From the NCBI RefSeq assembly GCF_011764425.1, contig NZ_BLPF01000002.1:1860997-1924996 (forward strand): a stretch of DNA of 64,000 nt, written 5' to 3'. The first letter of the stretch is position 1; every line of letters begins with the position of its first letter. This stretch comes from Phytohabitans houttuyneae (GTDB taxonomy: Bacteria; Actinomycetota; Actinomycetes; Mycobacteriales; Micromonosporaceae). A model generated the notes under the pieces. That model was not told where the DNA came from, did not search any database, and saw nothing but the letters and a program-made list of their open reading frames with translations. The translations under genes were made by a program, and so were the position numbers. Positions 24,589-33,718 of this stretch are shown here, in pieces.

Positions 24589-25608
24589 ATGGACCTGGAG
24601 CTGACCGCGGACCAGCGGGACGTCGCCGAGGCGTTCGCGCGCGTCTTCGCCCGCGACTCCTCCGCCGAACGGGTGCGCGCCGCCGAGGCGTCGGGGTTCG
24701 ACCCCGCGCTCTGGAAGGCGCTCGCCGGGATGGGCGCGGTCGGGCTCACCGTCCCGGCCGGCGCGGGCGGCAGCGGCGGCGGCTTCGTCGAGCTGGCGCT
24801 CGTCGCCGAGGCGGCCGGTCGGCGGCTCGCGTGCGTACCCCTCGTCGAAGCGGCGGTGGCGGCCCGGCTGCTGGCCGACGCCGGCGTGGCGGACGTGGCC
24901 GCGGAGGCAGCCGGTGGGGAGCGCGTCGTCGTCTTCGCGGCCCGTCCGGCCGTGGCGGGGGTGGCGCGGCTGGTGCCGGCCGGCGCCGTGGCCGACGCGG
25001 TGCTCGCGCTCGACGGCGACGACCTCGTGCTCGCCGCCGGCGCGCCCGGGCAGCCCGTGCGCGACCTCGGCTTCCAGGCCGCCGCGGACCGCCCCCTGCG
25101 CGGCGACGGCGTCGAGAGCCGGGTCGTCGCCAGCGGCGCCGAGGCAGGCGAGCTGTGGACCCGGTCCCGGGACCGCTGGCGGCTCGCCACGGCCGCGGCG
25201 TGCGCCGGGATGGCCGCCGAGGCGCTGGACGTCGCCGTGCGGTACGCGGCGCAGCGCGAGCAGTTCGGCGTGCCGATCGGCTCGTTCCAGGCGCTCCAGC
25301 AGCCCCTTGCCGACGCCGCCATGGCCGCGGACGGCGCGGTGCTGGTCGCCCGGGAGGCCGCGTGGCGGCACGACAACGGGCTCGACTCGTGGCCGGCGGC
25401 GGCCGCGGTGGCCTTCGCGCACGCCGCCGAGTCGGCCGTGCGCTGCGCCGAGCTGTGCCTGCACGTGCACGGCGGCTACGGCTACACCCTCGAGTACGAC
25501 GCCCAGCTGTACCTGCGCCGCGCCAAGGCGACCCGGCTGGGCGCCGGCGACCCGGACCTGCTCTGGGAGCAGATCGGGGCCACCGCGATCGGGAAGGGCG
25601 CGCCCTGA
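24589..25608 (+). CDS. Acyl-CoA dehydrogenase family protein, short partner of pair 3
   Basis: This 339-residue protein has the acyl-CoA dehydrogenase C-terminal domain (YAAQREQFGVPIGSFQALQQ, LHVHGGYGYTLEYDAQLYLRR) but no EPxAGSD motif. ATG 24589 is chosen, with AAAGGGG 8 bases upstream; GTG 24586 is equally possible. Its stop overlaps the ATG of the full-length dehydrogenase, the reverse order of the other two pairs. Probably the second subunit of a heteromeric dehydrogenase (inference from paired arrangement). Confidence 0.87.
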   Translation: MDLELTADQRDVAEAFARVFARDSSAERVRAAEASGFDPALWKALAGMGAVGLTVPAGAGGSGGGFVELALVAEAAGRRLACVPLVEAAVAARLLADAGVADVAAEAAGGERVVVFAARPAVAGVARLVPAGAVADAVLALDGDDLVLAAGAPGQPVRDLGFQAAADRPLRGDGVESRVVASGAEAGELWTRSRDRWRLATAAACAGMAAEALDVAVRYAAQREQFGVPIGSFQALQQPLADAAMAADGAVLVAREAAWRHDNGLDSWPAAAAVAFAHAAESAVRCAELCLHVHGGYGYTLEYDAQLYLRRAKATRLGAGDPDLLWEQIGATAIGKGAP

Positions 25609-26762
25609 TGGACTTCTCGCTGGACGAACGGGCCGAGGCCTTCCGCGCCGAGGTGCGCGAGTTCCTGCGCGCGCACCTGACGGACGAGGTGCGCGCCCGC
25701 GTCGCCGCGTCCGGCACGTACCACGACGCGGAGTTCCACCGCGCGGTCGCGGACCGGGGCTGGATCGGCGCGGCCTGGCCGGTCGAGGACGGCGGGCAAG
25801 GGCGCGACCGGGCCGACATGGACATCCTCTACGAGGAGATGGCGGCCGCCGGCGCGCCCGTCGAAGGGCTGTCGGTCACGCTCATCATCGCCGAGACGAT
25901 CCGGCGGGCCGGCACGCCCGCGCAGAAGGAGCGGATCCTGCGCCCGGTGCGGGAGGGGCGGCTGCTGCTCAGCCTCGGGTACACCGAGCCGGACGCCGGA
26001 TCGGACCTCGCCGCCGCCCGCACCCGCGCGGTGCGCGACGGCGACGGCTGGCGCATCGACGGGCAGAAGAACTTCACCACCCACGCGCACGAGGCCGACT
26101 ACGTCTTCCTGCTGGCCCGCACCGACCCCCAGGCCGCGAAGCACGCCGGGCTCACCATGTTTCTGGTACCGACGTCGGCACCCGGCTTCTCGTACGCCCC
26201 CGTGCACACGCTCAGCGGCGAACGCACGAACATCACCTACTACTCCGGCGTGCGGGTCGGCGACGATGCCCGGGTCGGCGCGGAGGGCCAGGGCTGGGAG
26301 ATCGTCAGCCTGGCGCTCGCGTTCGAACGGGGCGGCGAGTTCGCCGCGCAGCTGCGCCGCCTGGTGCACGCCACCGTGGGGTGGGCGCACGCGGCCGGGC
26401 GTACCGAAGACACGCGCCTGCTGCGCCGCCTCGGCCGGGTCGTCGCCGCTACCGAGGTCTCCCGCCTGCTCGGCGCGCGGGCCACCTGGCTGCGTTCCAC
26501 GGCCATGGCCGGTGCGGTGGAGGGCGCCATGGCGAAGGTGTACGCCACCGAGGCGCTCCTGCGCGGGTCGGGTGAGCTGCTCGACGCCACCGGCGCCGAC
26601 GGCCTGCTCGGGCCGGACTCGCCCGGCGCGGCGGCCGACGGCGAGCTGCAGCACCTGTACCGGGAGGCGCAGATCTCCACCCTCTACGGCGGCACCAGCG
26701 AGGTCCTCCGCGGCGTCGTCGCGGAGCGGCGGCTGGGCCTGCCCCGCAGCCGGCGGCGCTGA
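25608..26762 (+). CDS. Acyl-CoA dehydrogenase, full-length partner of pair 3
   Basis: This 384-residue flavoprotein has WPVEDGGQGRDRADMDILYE, the motif YTEPDAGSDLAAA (about residue 126), GQKNFTTHA, SGERTNITYYSGVRV and a C-terminal YGGTSEVLRGVVAERRLGLPR. It would desaturate an acyl-CoA using FAD. ATG 25608 overlaps the partner's stop (TGATG). It is followed by an SDR of the MFE-2 type and, after operator site 10, by a ligase and hydratases: a complete beta-oxidation set in order. Confidence 0.9.
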   Translation: MDFSLDERAEAFRAEVREFLRAHLTDEVRARVAASGTYHDAEFHRAVADRGWIGAAWPVEDGGQGRDRADMDILYEEMAAAGAPVEGLSVTLIIAETIRRAGTPAQKERILRPVREGRLLLSLGYTEPDAGSDLAAARTRAVRDGDGWRIDGQKNFTTHAHEADYVFLLARTDPQAAKHAGLTMFLVPTSAPGFSYAPVHTLSGERTNITYYSGVRVGDDARVGAEGQGWEIVSLALAFERGGEFAAQLRRLVHATVGWAHAAGRTEDTRLLRRLGRVVAATEVSRLLGARATWLRSTAMAGAVEGAMAKVYATEALLRGSGELLDATGADGLLGPDSPGAAADGELQHLYREAQISTLYGGTSEVLRGVVAERRLGLPRSRRR

Positions 26763-26776
26763 GAACGCCAACCACG

Positions 26777-27664
26777 ATGGGAGAACGCACCTTGACGGAA
26801 CAACTGCGCTTCGACGGCCGGGTGGCCATCGTCACCGGCGGGGGAGGCGGGCTGGGCCGCTCCTACGCGCGCCTGCTGGCCGCCCGCGGCGCGCACGTGG
26901 TCGTCAACGACATCGACCGCAAGGACGGCGGCGGGCTGACCCCGGCCGGGGCGGTCGCGGCCGAGATCGCCGCGCGGGGCGGCTCGGCGGTCGCGCACGA
27001 CGGCTCCATCGCCGAGCCCTCGGCCGGGCCCGCCGTGGTGGGCACCGCGCTGGAGGCCTTCGGCCGGGTGGACATCGTGGTGAACAACGCCGGCATCGTG
27101 CGCGACCGCACGTTCGGGAAGATGTCCGACGAGGAGGTCGCCGAGGTCCTCGACGTACACCTGCACGGCACCATCGGGCTGACCCGCGCCGCCTGGGGCG
27201 TGATGCGCGAGCGGCGGTACGGGCGGGTCGTCATGACCACCTCCGTCGCCGGCCTGTGGGGCAACCTCGGCCAGGCCAACTACTCCGCCGCCAAGGCCGG
27301 GCTCGTTGGGCTCGGCCGGACCCTCGCCATCGAGGGCGCCCGCTTCGGCATCCAGGTCAACCTCATCTCGCCCGGCGCCGCCACGAGCATGACCGCCGCG
27401 ATGCTCCCCGAAGACCTGCACGCGCGCATGTCGCCGGAGCGGGTGGCGCCGATGGTCGCGTACCTGTGCCACGAGTCGTGCCCGCTCACCGGCGAGATCC
27501 TCTTCGCGGCCGCGGGGCGCTACGCCCGAAACCTCATCATCGAGACGGCCGGCTACGAAAACGACGAAGCCACCGTCGAGGACATCGCCGCGCACCTTCC
27601 CGACATCCTCGACACGACGTCGTGGACGGTCCCCGCGCAGGCGGTGCAGCTTCCGCCCCGGTGA
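26777..27664 (+). CDS. SDR of the MFE-2 (3R)-hydroxyacyl-CoA dehydrogenase type
   Basis: This SDR (295 residues from ATG 26777) has VAIVTGGGGGLGRSYARLLA, VVNNAGIVRDRTF, and Ser-Tyr-Lys in TSVAGLWGNLGQANYSAAKAG. The inserted ND-D segment after the first Rossmann strand and the long C-terminus are those of the dehydrogenase domain of peroxisomal multifunctional enzyme 2. It would oxidise 3-hydroxyacyl-CoA to 3-ketoacyl-CoA, following the MaoC hydratase at 29346. TTG 26792 has a better ribosome-binding site (GGGAGA, 6 bases away), so the true start may be there. Confidence 0.88.
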   Translation: MGERTLTEQLRFDGRVAIVTGGGGGLGRSYARLLAARGAHVVVNDIDRKDGGGLTPAGAVAAEIAARGGSAVAHDGSIAEPSAGPAVVGTALEAFGRVDIVVNNAGIVRDRTFGKMSDEEVAEVLDVHLHGTIGLTRAAWGVMRERRYGRVVMTTSVAGLWGNLGQANYSAAKAGLVGLGRTLAIEGARFGIQVNLISPGAATSMTAAMLPEDLHARMSPERVAPMVAYLCHESCPLTGEILFAAAGRYARNLIIETAGYENDEATVEDIAAHLPDILDTTSWTVPAQAVQLPPR

Positions 27665-27672
27665 CGGTAATC

Positions 27673-27688
27673 TCAACCAACTGGTCGG
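27673..27688. promoter_or_regulatory. TetR-type operator site 10
   Basis: TCAACCAACTGGTCGG starts 8 bp after the SDR stop and lies 22 bp before the ligase start at 27711. It separates the 24589-27664 genes from the long operon 27711-35467. Confidence 0.6.
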
Positions 27689-27710
27689 TATCGAGTCTTT
27701 GGAGCGCGCC

Positions 27711-29327
27711 ATGCCAACGACAACGCAGTCACGGCGGCGGATCGGTCCGCTCGCGGAGTGGACCGCCGAGGGCGGTGACGAGCTGCTGACCGACTCGGTG
27801 CCGCGGCTTCTGGCCCGCCAGGCGGAGGCGTTCGGCGCCCGCCCGGCGCTGTACTGGCCCGACGGCGACGCGCTGTCCCGGATGACGTACGCCGAGCTTG
27901 CCTCCGCCGCCGAGAGCGTGGCGCGGGCGCTCGCCGGCCGCGTCGCACCGGGCGAGCGGGTCGCGGTCTGGTCGCGCAACAGCGTGGAGTGGGTGGTGCT
28001 GGAGTACGGCTGCGCGCTCGCCGGCCTCGTGCTCACCCCGTTCAACACCGCGTGGACCGACGCGGAGGTCGCGCACGCCACCGCGCTGACCACACCGGCG
28101 CTGGTCTTCGCCGGTACCGGCCCGACCGGTGACAGCCTCGTCCCGCGGGCGGCGGGCGTGTGCGGCGCCGGCGCGGTGCTGGACCTCGCCGGCCTGCGCG
28201 AGTGGGCGGCGACGGCACCGGCCGGCCAGCTGCCGGTGGTCAGCGCGGAGGACGCGTTCCTCATCCAGTTCACCTCCGGCACCACCGGCCGCTCCAAGGG
28301 CGCGGTGCTCACCCACAAGGCCGTGCTGAACGCCGCGCGCGAGCGCAACCGCCGCGACGTGATCGGGCCCAACGACACCTGGCTCAACCCCGTCCCGTAC
28401 CACCACATCGGCGGGTCCTGCTTCGTCATCCTCGGCGGCCTCGTGGACGCCGGCGCGTTCGTGGTCGTCGAGAAGTACGTGCCGGCCGAGACGATGGGCC
28501 TGCTCGACCACGGCGTGGTCACCCGCATCGGCGGCGTACCCACGATGATCATCGACGCGCTCAACCACCTCGGCGACCACGCCGGCGCGGCCGGCCTGCG
28601 GTCGGTGGCGGTGGGCGGCGCCACGATGACGCAGCACCTGGTGGAGCGGATCCGGACCACGCTCGGCGCACCGGTCATCAACACCTACGCCCAGTCCGAG
28701 TGCCCGGCCATCACCTCGACCGACATCCACGACGACTCGGCGACGATCGCCGGCACCGTGGGGCGCCCGGTGGCCGGCGTGCACATGAAGGTGATCGACC
28801 CGGCGACCGGTGAGACGGTACCGGTCGGCGCCGTCGGCGAGATCGTGACCAGTTCGCCGTACGTCATGCGCGGGTACTGGGGCATGGCGGAGCAGTCCGC
28901 CGAGGTGCTCACCGCCGACGGCTTCCTGCGCACCGGCGACCTGGCCTCGATGGACGAGTACGGCAACGTGACGTTCCAGGGCCGCGTCCGGGACGTGATC
29001 ATCCGGGGCGGCGAGAACGTGTACCCGGCGGAGGTCGAGGAGCTGCTCGCCGCCCACCCCGGCATCGCCGCGGCGGTCCTCGTCGGCCTCGACGACGAGC
29101 GGCTCGGCGAGCGGGTGGCCGGCGTGGTGGTCCGCGCGCCGGGCAGCGAGGTGACCGGGCCGGAGCTCACCGAGTACCTGCGGGACTCGGTCGCCCGGTT
29201 CAAGATTCCCGAGCTGTGGCGTTTCGTCGACGCGCTGCCCATGACGGCGTCCGGCAAGATCCGCCGCTTCGTGGTCCGCGACGACACCAACGAGTTCGCG
29301 ACGGCGACCCGCCAGCCCGGCGAGTAG
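27711..29327 (+). CDS. Acyl-CoA synthetase (AMP-forming), paralogue of the 8916 ligase
   Basis: This 538-residue ligase has P-loop FTSGTTGRSKGAV, YAQSECP, RTGDLASMD, the hinge RDVIIRGGENVYPAEVEE and a C-terminal Lys in PMTASGKIRR. ATG 27711 follows GGAG by 6 bases. It is a close paralogue of the ligase at 8916 (shared NPVPYHHIGGSCFVILGG and SGSEVTGPEL-like ends). It opens an operon that runs, mostly with 4-base overlaps, through MaoC hydratase, enoyl-CoA hydratase, MBL hydrolase, the IpdAB-like pair and EtfBA. Confidence 0.92.
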   Translation: MPTTTQSRRRIGPLAEWTAEGGDELLTDSVPRLLARQAEAFGARPALYWPDGDALSRMTYAELASAAESVARALAGRVAPGERVAVWSRNSVEWVVLEYGCALAGLVLTPFNTAWTDAEVAHATALTTPALVFAGTGPTGDSLVPRAAGVCGAGAVLDLAGLREWAATAPAGQLPVVSAEDAFLIQFTSGTTGRSKGAVLTHKAVLNAARERNRRDVIGPNDTWLNPVPYHHIGGSCFVILGGLVDAGAFVVVEKYVPAETMGLLDHGVVTRIGGVPTMIIDALNHLGDHAGAAGLRSVAVGGATMTQHLVERIRTTLGAPVINTYAQSECPAITSTDIHDDSATIAGTVGRPVAGVHMKVIDPATGETVPVGAVGEIVTSSPYVMRGYWGMAEQSAEVLTADGFLRTGDLASMDEYGNVTFQGRVRDVIIRGGENVYPAEVEELLAAHPGIAAAVLVGLDDERLGERVAGVVVRAPGSEVTGPELTEYLRDSVARFKIPELWRFVDALPMTASGKIRRFVVRDDTNEFATATRQPGE

Positions 29328-29345
29328 CCGCGAGAGGAGAACCGG

Positions 29346-30221
29346 ATGCCGATCGACCCCACCATCGCCCTGGCGGCACCACCCACGGTCGAGCAGATCG
29401 CCTGGGACACCGCCGACGTGCTGCTCTACCACCTCGCGCTGGGTGCCGGAGGCGACCCGGTCGACCCGGGAGAGCTGCGCTACGCGACGGAGTCGGGCTC
29501 GGTCGTCCTGCCCACGTTCGCGGTCGTCGCGCCGACACTGCGCGCGACCCGGCCGCCCCGCGTGTCGTACCCCGGCGTCGAGGTCGACCTGCGCACGATC
29601 CTGCACGGCAGCCAGCGGATCGATGTGCACGCCCCGATCCCGCGGGACGGCAAGGCCACGGCGAGCACCCGCGTGGCCGACCTGTACGACAAGGGGTCCG
29701 CCGCGGTCATCGTGGTGGACACCGAGGCGAAGAGCGCCGACGGCACTCCACTGTGGACATCGAGCATGCGCATGTTCTCCCGCGGCGAGGGCGGGTTCGG
29801 CGGCGACCGCGGACCGTCCGGCCCACCCGACCCGCCGGCCCGCGAGCCGGACCACACGGTCTTCACGCCCACGCTGCCGCAGCAGGCGCTGTGGTACCGC
29901 CTCCTCGGCGACCGCAACCCGCTGCACTGCGACCCCGAGGTGGCGAAGGCGGCCGGCTTCCCGCGCCCGATCCTGCACGGGCTCTGCTCGTACGGCCTGG
30001 TGTGCCGCGCCCTCGTCGACGAGGTGCTCGGCGGCCGGGCGCAGGACGTCCGCAGCTTCGAGGCGCGGTTCACCGGAGTGGTCTTCCCCGGCGAGACGCT
30101 GCGCACGTCGGTGTGGCGCGCCGGCGACCGCCTGCTGTTCGCGACCACCGTCGAGGAGCGGGACGGCGCCCCGGCGCTGGCCGGCGGAGAGCTCGTCACG
30201 GCGGGAGGGGGTCCGGCATGA
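29346..30221 (+). CDS. MaoC-like enoyl-CoA hydratase 2
   Basis: This 291-residue protein is a double-hotdog MaoC hydratase. The C-terminal half carries the hydratase-2 motif around YRLLGDRNPLHCDPEVAKAA followed by FPRPILHGLCSYG, with the catalytic Asp and His. The N-terminal half (FAVVAPTLRATRPP, ILHGSQRIDVH) is the non-catalytic hotdog. It hydrates trans-2-enoyl-CoA to (3R)-hydroxyacyl-CoA, fitting the MFE-2-type SDR at 26777. ATG 29346 follows GAGGAGAACC. Stop overlaps the next ATG. Confidence 0.88.
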   Translation: MPIDPTIALAAPPTVEQIAWDTADVLLYHLALGAGGDPVDPGELRYATESGSVVLPTFAVVAPTLRATRPPRVSYPGVEVDLRTILHGSQRIDVHAPIPRDGKATASTRVADLYDKGSAAVIVVDTEAKSADGTPLWTSSMRMFSRGEGGFGGDRGPSGPPDPPAREPDHTVFTPTLPQQALWYRLLGDRNPLHCDPEVAKAAGFPRPILHGLCSYGLVCRALVDEVLGGRAQDVRSFEARFTGVVFPGETLRTSVWRAGDRLLFATTVEERDGAPALAGGELVTAGGGPA

Positions 30222-30982
30222 GCATCGTCGTGGAGCGCGACGCCGGCCTCGTCCGGGTGACGCTCGACCGGCCCGAGCGGCGCAACGCCCTGACCGTCGA
30301 CGGCTTCGTCGAGCTGGGACGGGTCCTCACGCAGATCGCCGCCACGCCGACCGACCGGGCCGTCCTGATCACCGGGGCGGGCGGCTCGTTCTGCTCCGGC
30401 GCCGACCTGTCCGGCGGCGTGCCGCAGGAGTCGCCGCTGCGCCTGATGGGCTGGATCCACGACGCCGCCCGCGCGCTGCACCGGCTGCCCCAGCCGTGCG
30501 TGGCCGCGGTCGACGGACCGGCGTTCGGCGCGGGGATGAGCCTTGCCCTCGGCTGCGACCTGGTCGTCGCGTCGACCTCGGCCACGTTCTGCCAGGTCTT
30601 CGTCAAGCGCGGCCTCTCACCGGACTTCGGCAGCACCTGGCTGCTTCCCCGGCTGGTCGGGCTGCACACCGCCAAGCGCCTGGCGATGCTCGGCGACACG
30701 GTGACCGCCGAGCAGGCCCGGAACCTCGGGCTCGTCGCCGAGGTGACCGCGCCCGAGGACCTGCTGCGGACCGCCACCGGGACCGCGCGGCGCCTCGCCG
30801 ACGGGCCGCCGCTCGCGCTGGCCCTGACCAAGCGCCTGCTGAACGCCTCGTTCTCCACCGGCTTCGACGACGCCCTCGACGCCGAGGCCGCGGCGTCCGC
30901 GGCCAACACCGCCAGCGAGGACGTGGCGGAGGCCTTCGCGGCCTTCGCCGCCAAGCGACCGGCCGTCTTCCGTGGCCGCTGA
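30218..30982 (+). CDS. Enoyl-CoA hydratase/isomerase
   Basis: This 254-residue crotonase has normal length. It shows VTLDRPERRNALT, the first oxyanion segment GSFCSGADLSGG, and the second AVDGPAFGAGMSLALGCDLV; SPDFGSTWLLPRLVG lies in the active-site region, where the usual catalytic Glu position reads as D/F, as in many isomerase-type members. It hydrates or isomerises enoyl-CoAs. ATG 30218 overlaps the MaoC stop and its end overlaps the MBL gene start (30972). Confidence 0.87.
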   Translation: MSIVVERDAGLVRVTLDRPERRNALTVDGFVELGRVLTQIAATPTDRAVLITGAGGSFCSGADLSGGVPQESPLRLMGWIHDAARALHRLPQPCVAAVDGPAFGAGMSLALGCDLVVASTSATFCQVFVKRGLSPDFGSTWLLPRLVGLHTAKRLAMLGDTVTAEQARNLGLVAEVTAPEDLLRTATGTARRLADGPPLALALTKRLLNASFSTGFDDALDAEAAASAANTASEDVAEAFAAFAAKRPAVFRGR

Positions 30983-32042
30983 CCGGCCGGCGCCGACCCC
31001 GCCACCGCGCGCCGTCCCCGACGACCCCGAGCGGGACTGGACCGCACCCGGCGTCTACGAGGTACGGCCCGGGCTGTACCGCATCCCGCTGCCCCTGCCG
31101 CAGGACGGCCTGCGGGCGGTCAACGTCTACGCGGTACGGGACGGCGACGCGATCGTGCTCGTCGACTCCGGATGGGCGGTGCCGGCCGCGCACGACCAGC
31201 TCCGCCGCGCGCTGCGGGCACTGGACGCAGGCGAAGACCGGATCAGCCGGATCCTCGTCACCCACGTCCACCGCGACCACTACAACCTGGCGGTCCGGTT
31301 GCGCCGCGGCAACCCGCACATCCGGGTCGGTCTCGGCCGCGGCGAGCAGCCGGCGCTGCGCGTCGCGCAGGGCCCGGTGACCGAGCCCTGGGGCGTGCTC
31401 GCCGACCAGCTGCGCCGCGAAGGCGCCCCCGGGCTGGCCAAGGAGCTGGTGACGAGCGTGCCGGTCGACCACGACCCGGCCGACTGGGCCGACCCCGACG
31501 TGTGGATCGACGCGCCGCGGGACATCGCGCTGCGGACCGCCACCTGGCGGGCGTACCCGACACCCGGGCACACGCGCGGACACGTCGTGTTCGACGACGC
31601 CGCCCGCGGCGTGATGTTCTGCGGCGACCACGTCCTGCCGCACATCACGCCGTCCATCGGCTTCGAGCCGTGCCCGGCCGTATCCCCGCTGCGGGACTAC
31701 CTCCACTCGCTGCGGCTGGTCCGCGACCTGCCCGACCGGATGATGCTGCCCGCGCACGGCCCGACCGGTCCCAGCGTGCACGCCCGCGTCGACGAGCTCG
31801 TGCGGCACCACGACGTGCGGCTGCGCCAGTCCGCCGAGGCGGTCGCCGCCGGTGCCGTCACCGCGTACGAGGTGGCGCGGCTCCTGCGGTGGACCCGCCG
31901 GGAACGCCACTTCGACGACCTCGACGTGATGAGCCGCTGCCTCGCGGTGACCGAGACGGCCGCGCACCTCGACGTCCTCGCCGGCACCGGCCAGCTGCGG
32001 GCAACCGCGCACGACGGCGTCCGGGCCTTCGAGGCGGTGTAG
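30972..32042 (+). CDS. Metallo-beta-lactamase-fold hydrolase
   Basis: This 356-residue MBL-fold protein has the metal motif THVHRDHYN (the T-H-x-H-x-D-H pattern, about residue 98), the His in TPGHTRGHVVF, the Asp in CGDHVLP and a late His in LPAHGP. The C-terminal helical region (residues 270-350) is like that of glyoxalase II-type thioester hydrolases. In this setting it may cleave a thioester or lactone; the substrate is not evident. GTG 30972 lies inside the preceding gene's end by 11 bases, so translation is coupled. The CoA-transferase subunit gene follows after 6 bp. Confidence 0.84.
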   Translation: MAADRPAPTPPPRAVPDDPERDWTAPGVYEVRPGLYRIPLPLPQDGLRAVNVYAVRDGDAIVLVDSGWAVPAAHDQLRRALRALDAGEDRISRILVTHVHRDHYNLAVRLRRGNPHIRVGLGRGEQPALRVAQGPVTEPWGVLADQLRREGAPGLAKELVTSVPVDHDPADWADPDVWIDAPRDIALRTATWRAYPTPGHTRGHVVFDDAARGVMFCGDHVLPHITPSIGFEPCPAVSPLRDYLHSLRLVRDLPDRMMLPAHGPTGPSVHARVDELVRHHDVRLRQSAEAVAAGAVTAYEVARLLRWTRRERHFDDLDVMSRCLAVTETAAHLDVLAGTGQLRATAHDGVRAFEAV

Positions 32043-32048
32043 CGGCCG

Positions 32049-32906
32049 ATGAGGGACAAGGTCGTGTCGGCCGCACAGGCCGCCGCGCTCGTCGCCGACG
32101 GCGACGTGGTGGGCCTGCAGGCCGGACCCACCCAGTGCGCGCCGATGGTGCTGGTGCGCGAGCTCATCCGCGCCGGCCGCCGCGACCTCGAGCTGGTCTG
32201 CGTCAGCGGCGGGCTGCCGGTGGACTGGCTCGCCGCGGCCGGCTGCCTGGCGCGGTGCACGTTCGCCGCCGTCACCATGGAGCACTTCGGGCTGTGCCAG
32301 CGGTTCCGGCGCGCGGTCGAGGCCGGCGCCATCGCGGTCGAGGAGCTGTCCGAGACCGCCCTGTACGCGCGGCTCGGCGCGGCCGCCCGTAACCTGCCCT
32401 TCCTGCCCACCCGCGGCCTGATCGGCACCGACCTGCTGAACGTGGGCAACGACGCGCTCGCGGTGATCCCGGACCCGTTCGGCGGGCCGCCCGTCGTGGC
32501 CTGCCGCGCGCTGCCGCTGGACGTGGCGCTGCTGCACGCGCACCGCGCCGACCGCTCCGGCAACGTCGCGATGGAGCCGGGTGTACGACTGCCGACGACC
32601 GGCACCATGCCCCGCGCCGCGCGGCGGGTGGTCGTCTCGGTGGAGCGGGTGGTCGGCACCGACGAGCTGCGGAAGGCGCCGGACCGCACGATCCTGCCCG
32701 GGTTCGCTGTCGACGCCGTCGTCGAGGCGCCCCACGGCGCGCATCCCACCTCGCTGTTCCCGTCGTACGACTACGACGCCGCCTTCTTCGCCTCGTGGGT
32801 CGACGCGGCCGCCGGCGAGCAGAGCAGCGGCGACTTCCTGGACCGGTACGTGCGCGGGCCGGGCAGCCACGAGGAGTACCTGCGCCTGGTCGGGGCGGCG
32901 CGATGA
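32049..32906 (+). CDS. CoA-transferase alpha-type subunit, IpdA-like
   Basis: This 285-residue protein is a class I CoA-transferase alpha-type subunit with the GLQAGPTQCAPMVLVRELIR start, LPFLPTRGLIGTDLL and ALLHAHRADRSGNVA segments. In actinomycete steroid catabolism IpdA and IpdB form a pair that hydrolyses a ring of the C/D-ring intermediate COCHEA-CoA; the LPFLPTR stretch is shared with IpdA. Membership of the IpdAB branch rather than a simple CoA-transferase is an inference. The stop overlaps the ATG of the beta partner by 4 bases. Confidence 0.83.
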   Translation: MRDKVVSAAQAAALVADGDVVGLQAGPTQCAPMVLVRELIRAGRRDLELVCVSGGLPVDWLAAAGCLARCTFAAVTMEHFGLCQRFRRAVEAGAIAVEELSETALYARLGAAARNLPFLPTRGLIGTDLLNVGNDALAVIPDPFGGPPVVACRALPLDVALLHAHRADRSGNVAMEPGVRLPTTGTMPRAARRVVVSVERVVGTDELRKAPDRTILPGFAVDAVVEAPHGAHPTSLFPSYDYDAAFFASWVDAAAGEQSSGDFLDRYVRGPGSHEEYLRLVGAAR

Positions 32907-33718
32907 CCGCGTCCACCGACTACACGGTCGACGAGCTGATGGTCGCGGTCCTCGCCGCCCGCTTCGACAACGACGACCAGGTGTGCAACGGGATCTCCTC
33001 GTTCCTGCCGGTCTGCGCCATCCAGCTGGCCCGCATGACACACGCGCCCGACCTGGTGTGGATCGCGGGAGCGTCCGGTGTGGACCCGGTCGACGTGGAG
33101 CTGACCGCGTCCACGTTCGAAGCGCCGCTGTGGCGCGACTCGGTCATGTACCTCGAGCACTACGCCGAGTTCTGGGACTACGCGGCCAGCGACCGCTTCC
33201 TGCTCAAGTTCTGCGCCGGCGCGGCACAGATCGACGCGTACGGCAACACCAACAACTCGGTCATCGGCCGCTACGACCGCCCGAAGGTACGGCTGCCCGG
33301 CACCGCGGGGATCGGCGACATGGGCTCGCTCGGCAAGAGCCTCATCTTCTGGGTCACCGACCACAGCCCGCGCACACTGGTGGAACGCGTCGACTTCCGC
33401 TCGGGGATCGGCTATCTGGACGGCGGCGGCGAACGCGCCCGGCTGGGCCTGCGCGGCGGCCCCGCGCTCGTCGTGACCAACCTGGCCGTCTTCGACTTCG
33501 AGCCGGGCTCGCAGCGCATGCGCCTGGTGTCCGTACACGACGGGGTGAGCGTGGCCGACGTGCTGGCCGCGACCGGTTTCCGGCCCGTCGTACCGCCGCG
33601 CGTGCCGCGCACCCCACCGCCCACAGTGGAGCAGGTGCGGCTGGTCCGCGAGCGGATCGACCCGCGAGACTTCCGCAAGCGCGGCTTCCCGACACGGAGG
33701 GTTGGCTCAGAGAGATGA
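32903..33718 (+). CDS. CoA-transferase beta-type subunit, IpdB-like
   Basis: This 271-residue protein pairs with the preceding subunit. It carries [39 protein letters not shown] and [16 protein letters not shown], the beta-subunit core. The usual catalytic Glu motif of class I CoA-transferases (SENG) is absent; in its place is [10 protein letters not shown], as in IpdB-type proteins that act as hydrolases with IpdA. ATG 32903 overlaps the alpha stop, and its own stop overlaps etfB. Last typical high-GC3 gene before the etf pair. Confidence 0.83.
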   Translation: MTASTDYTVDELMVAVLAARFDNDDQVCNGISSFLPVCAIQLARMTHAPDLVWIAGASGVDPVDVELTASTFEAPLWRDSVMYLEHYAEFWDYAASDRFLLKFCAGAAQIDAYGNTNNSVIGRYDRPKVRLPGTAGIGDMGSLGKSLIFWVTDHSPRTLVERVDFRSGIGYLDGGGERARLGLRGGPALVVTNLAVFDFEPGSQRMRLVSVHDGVSVADVLAATGFRPVVPPRVPRTPPPTVEQVRLVRERIDPRDFRKRGFPTRRVGSER

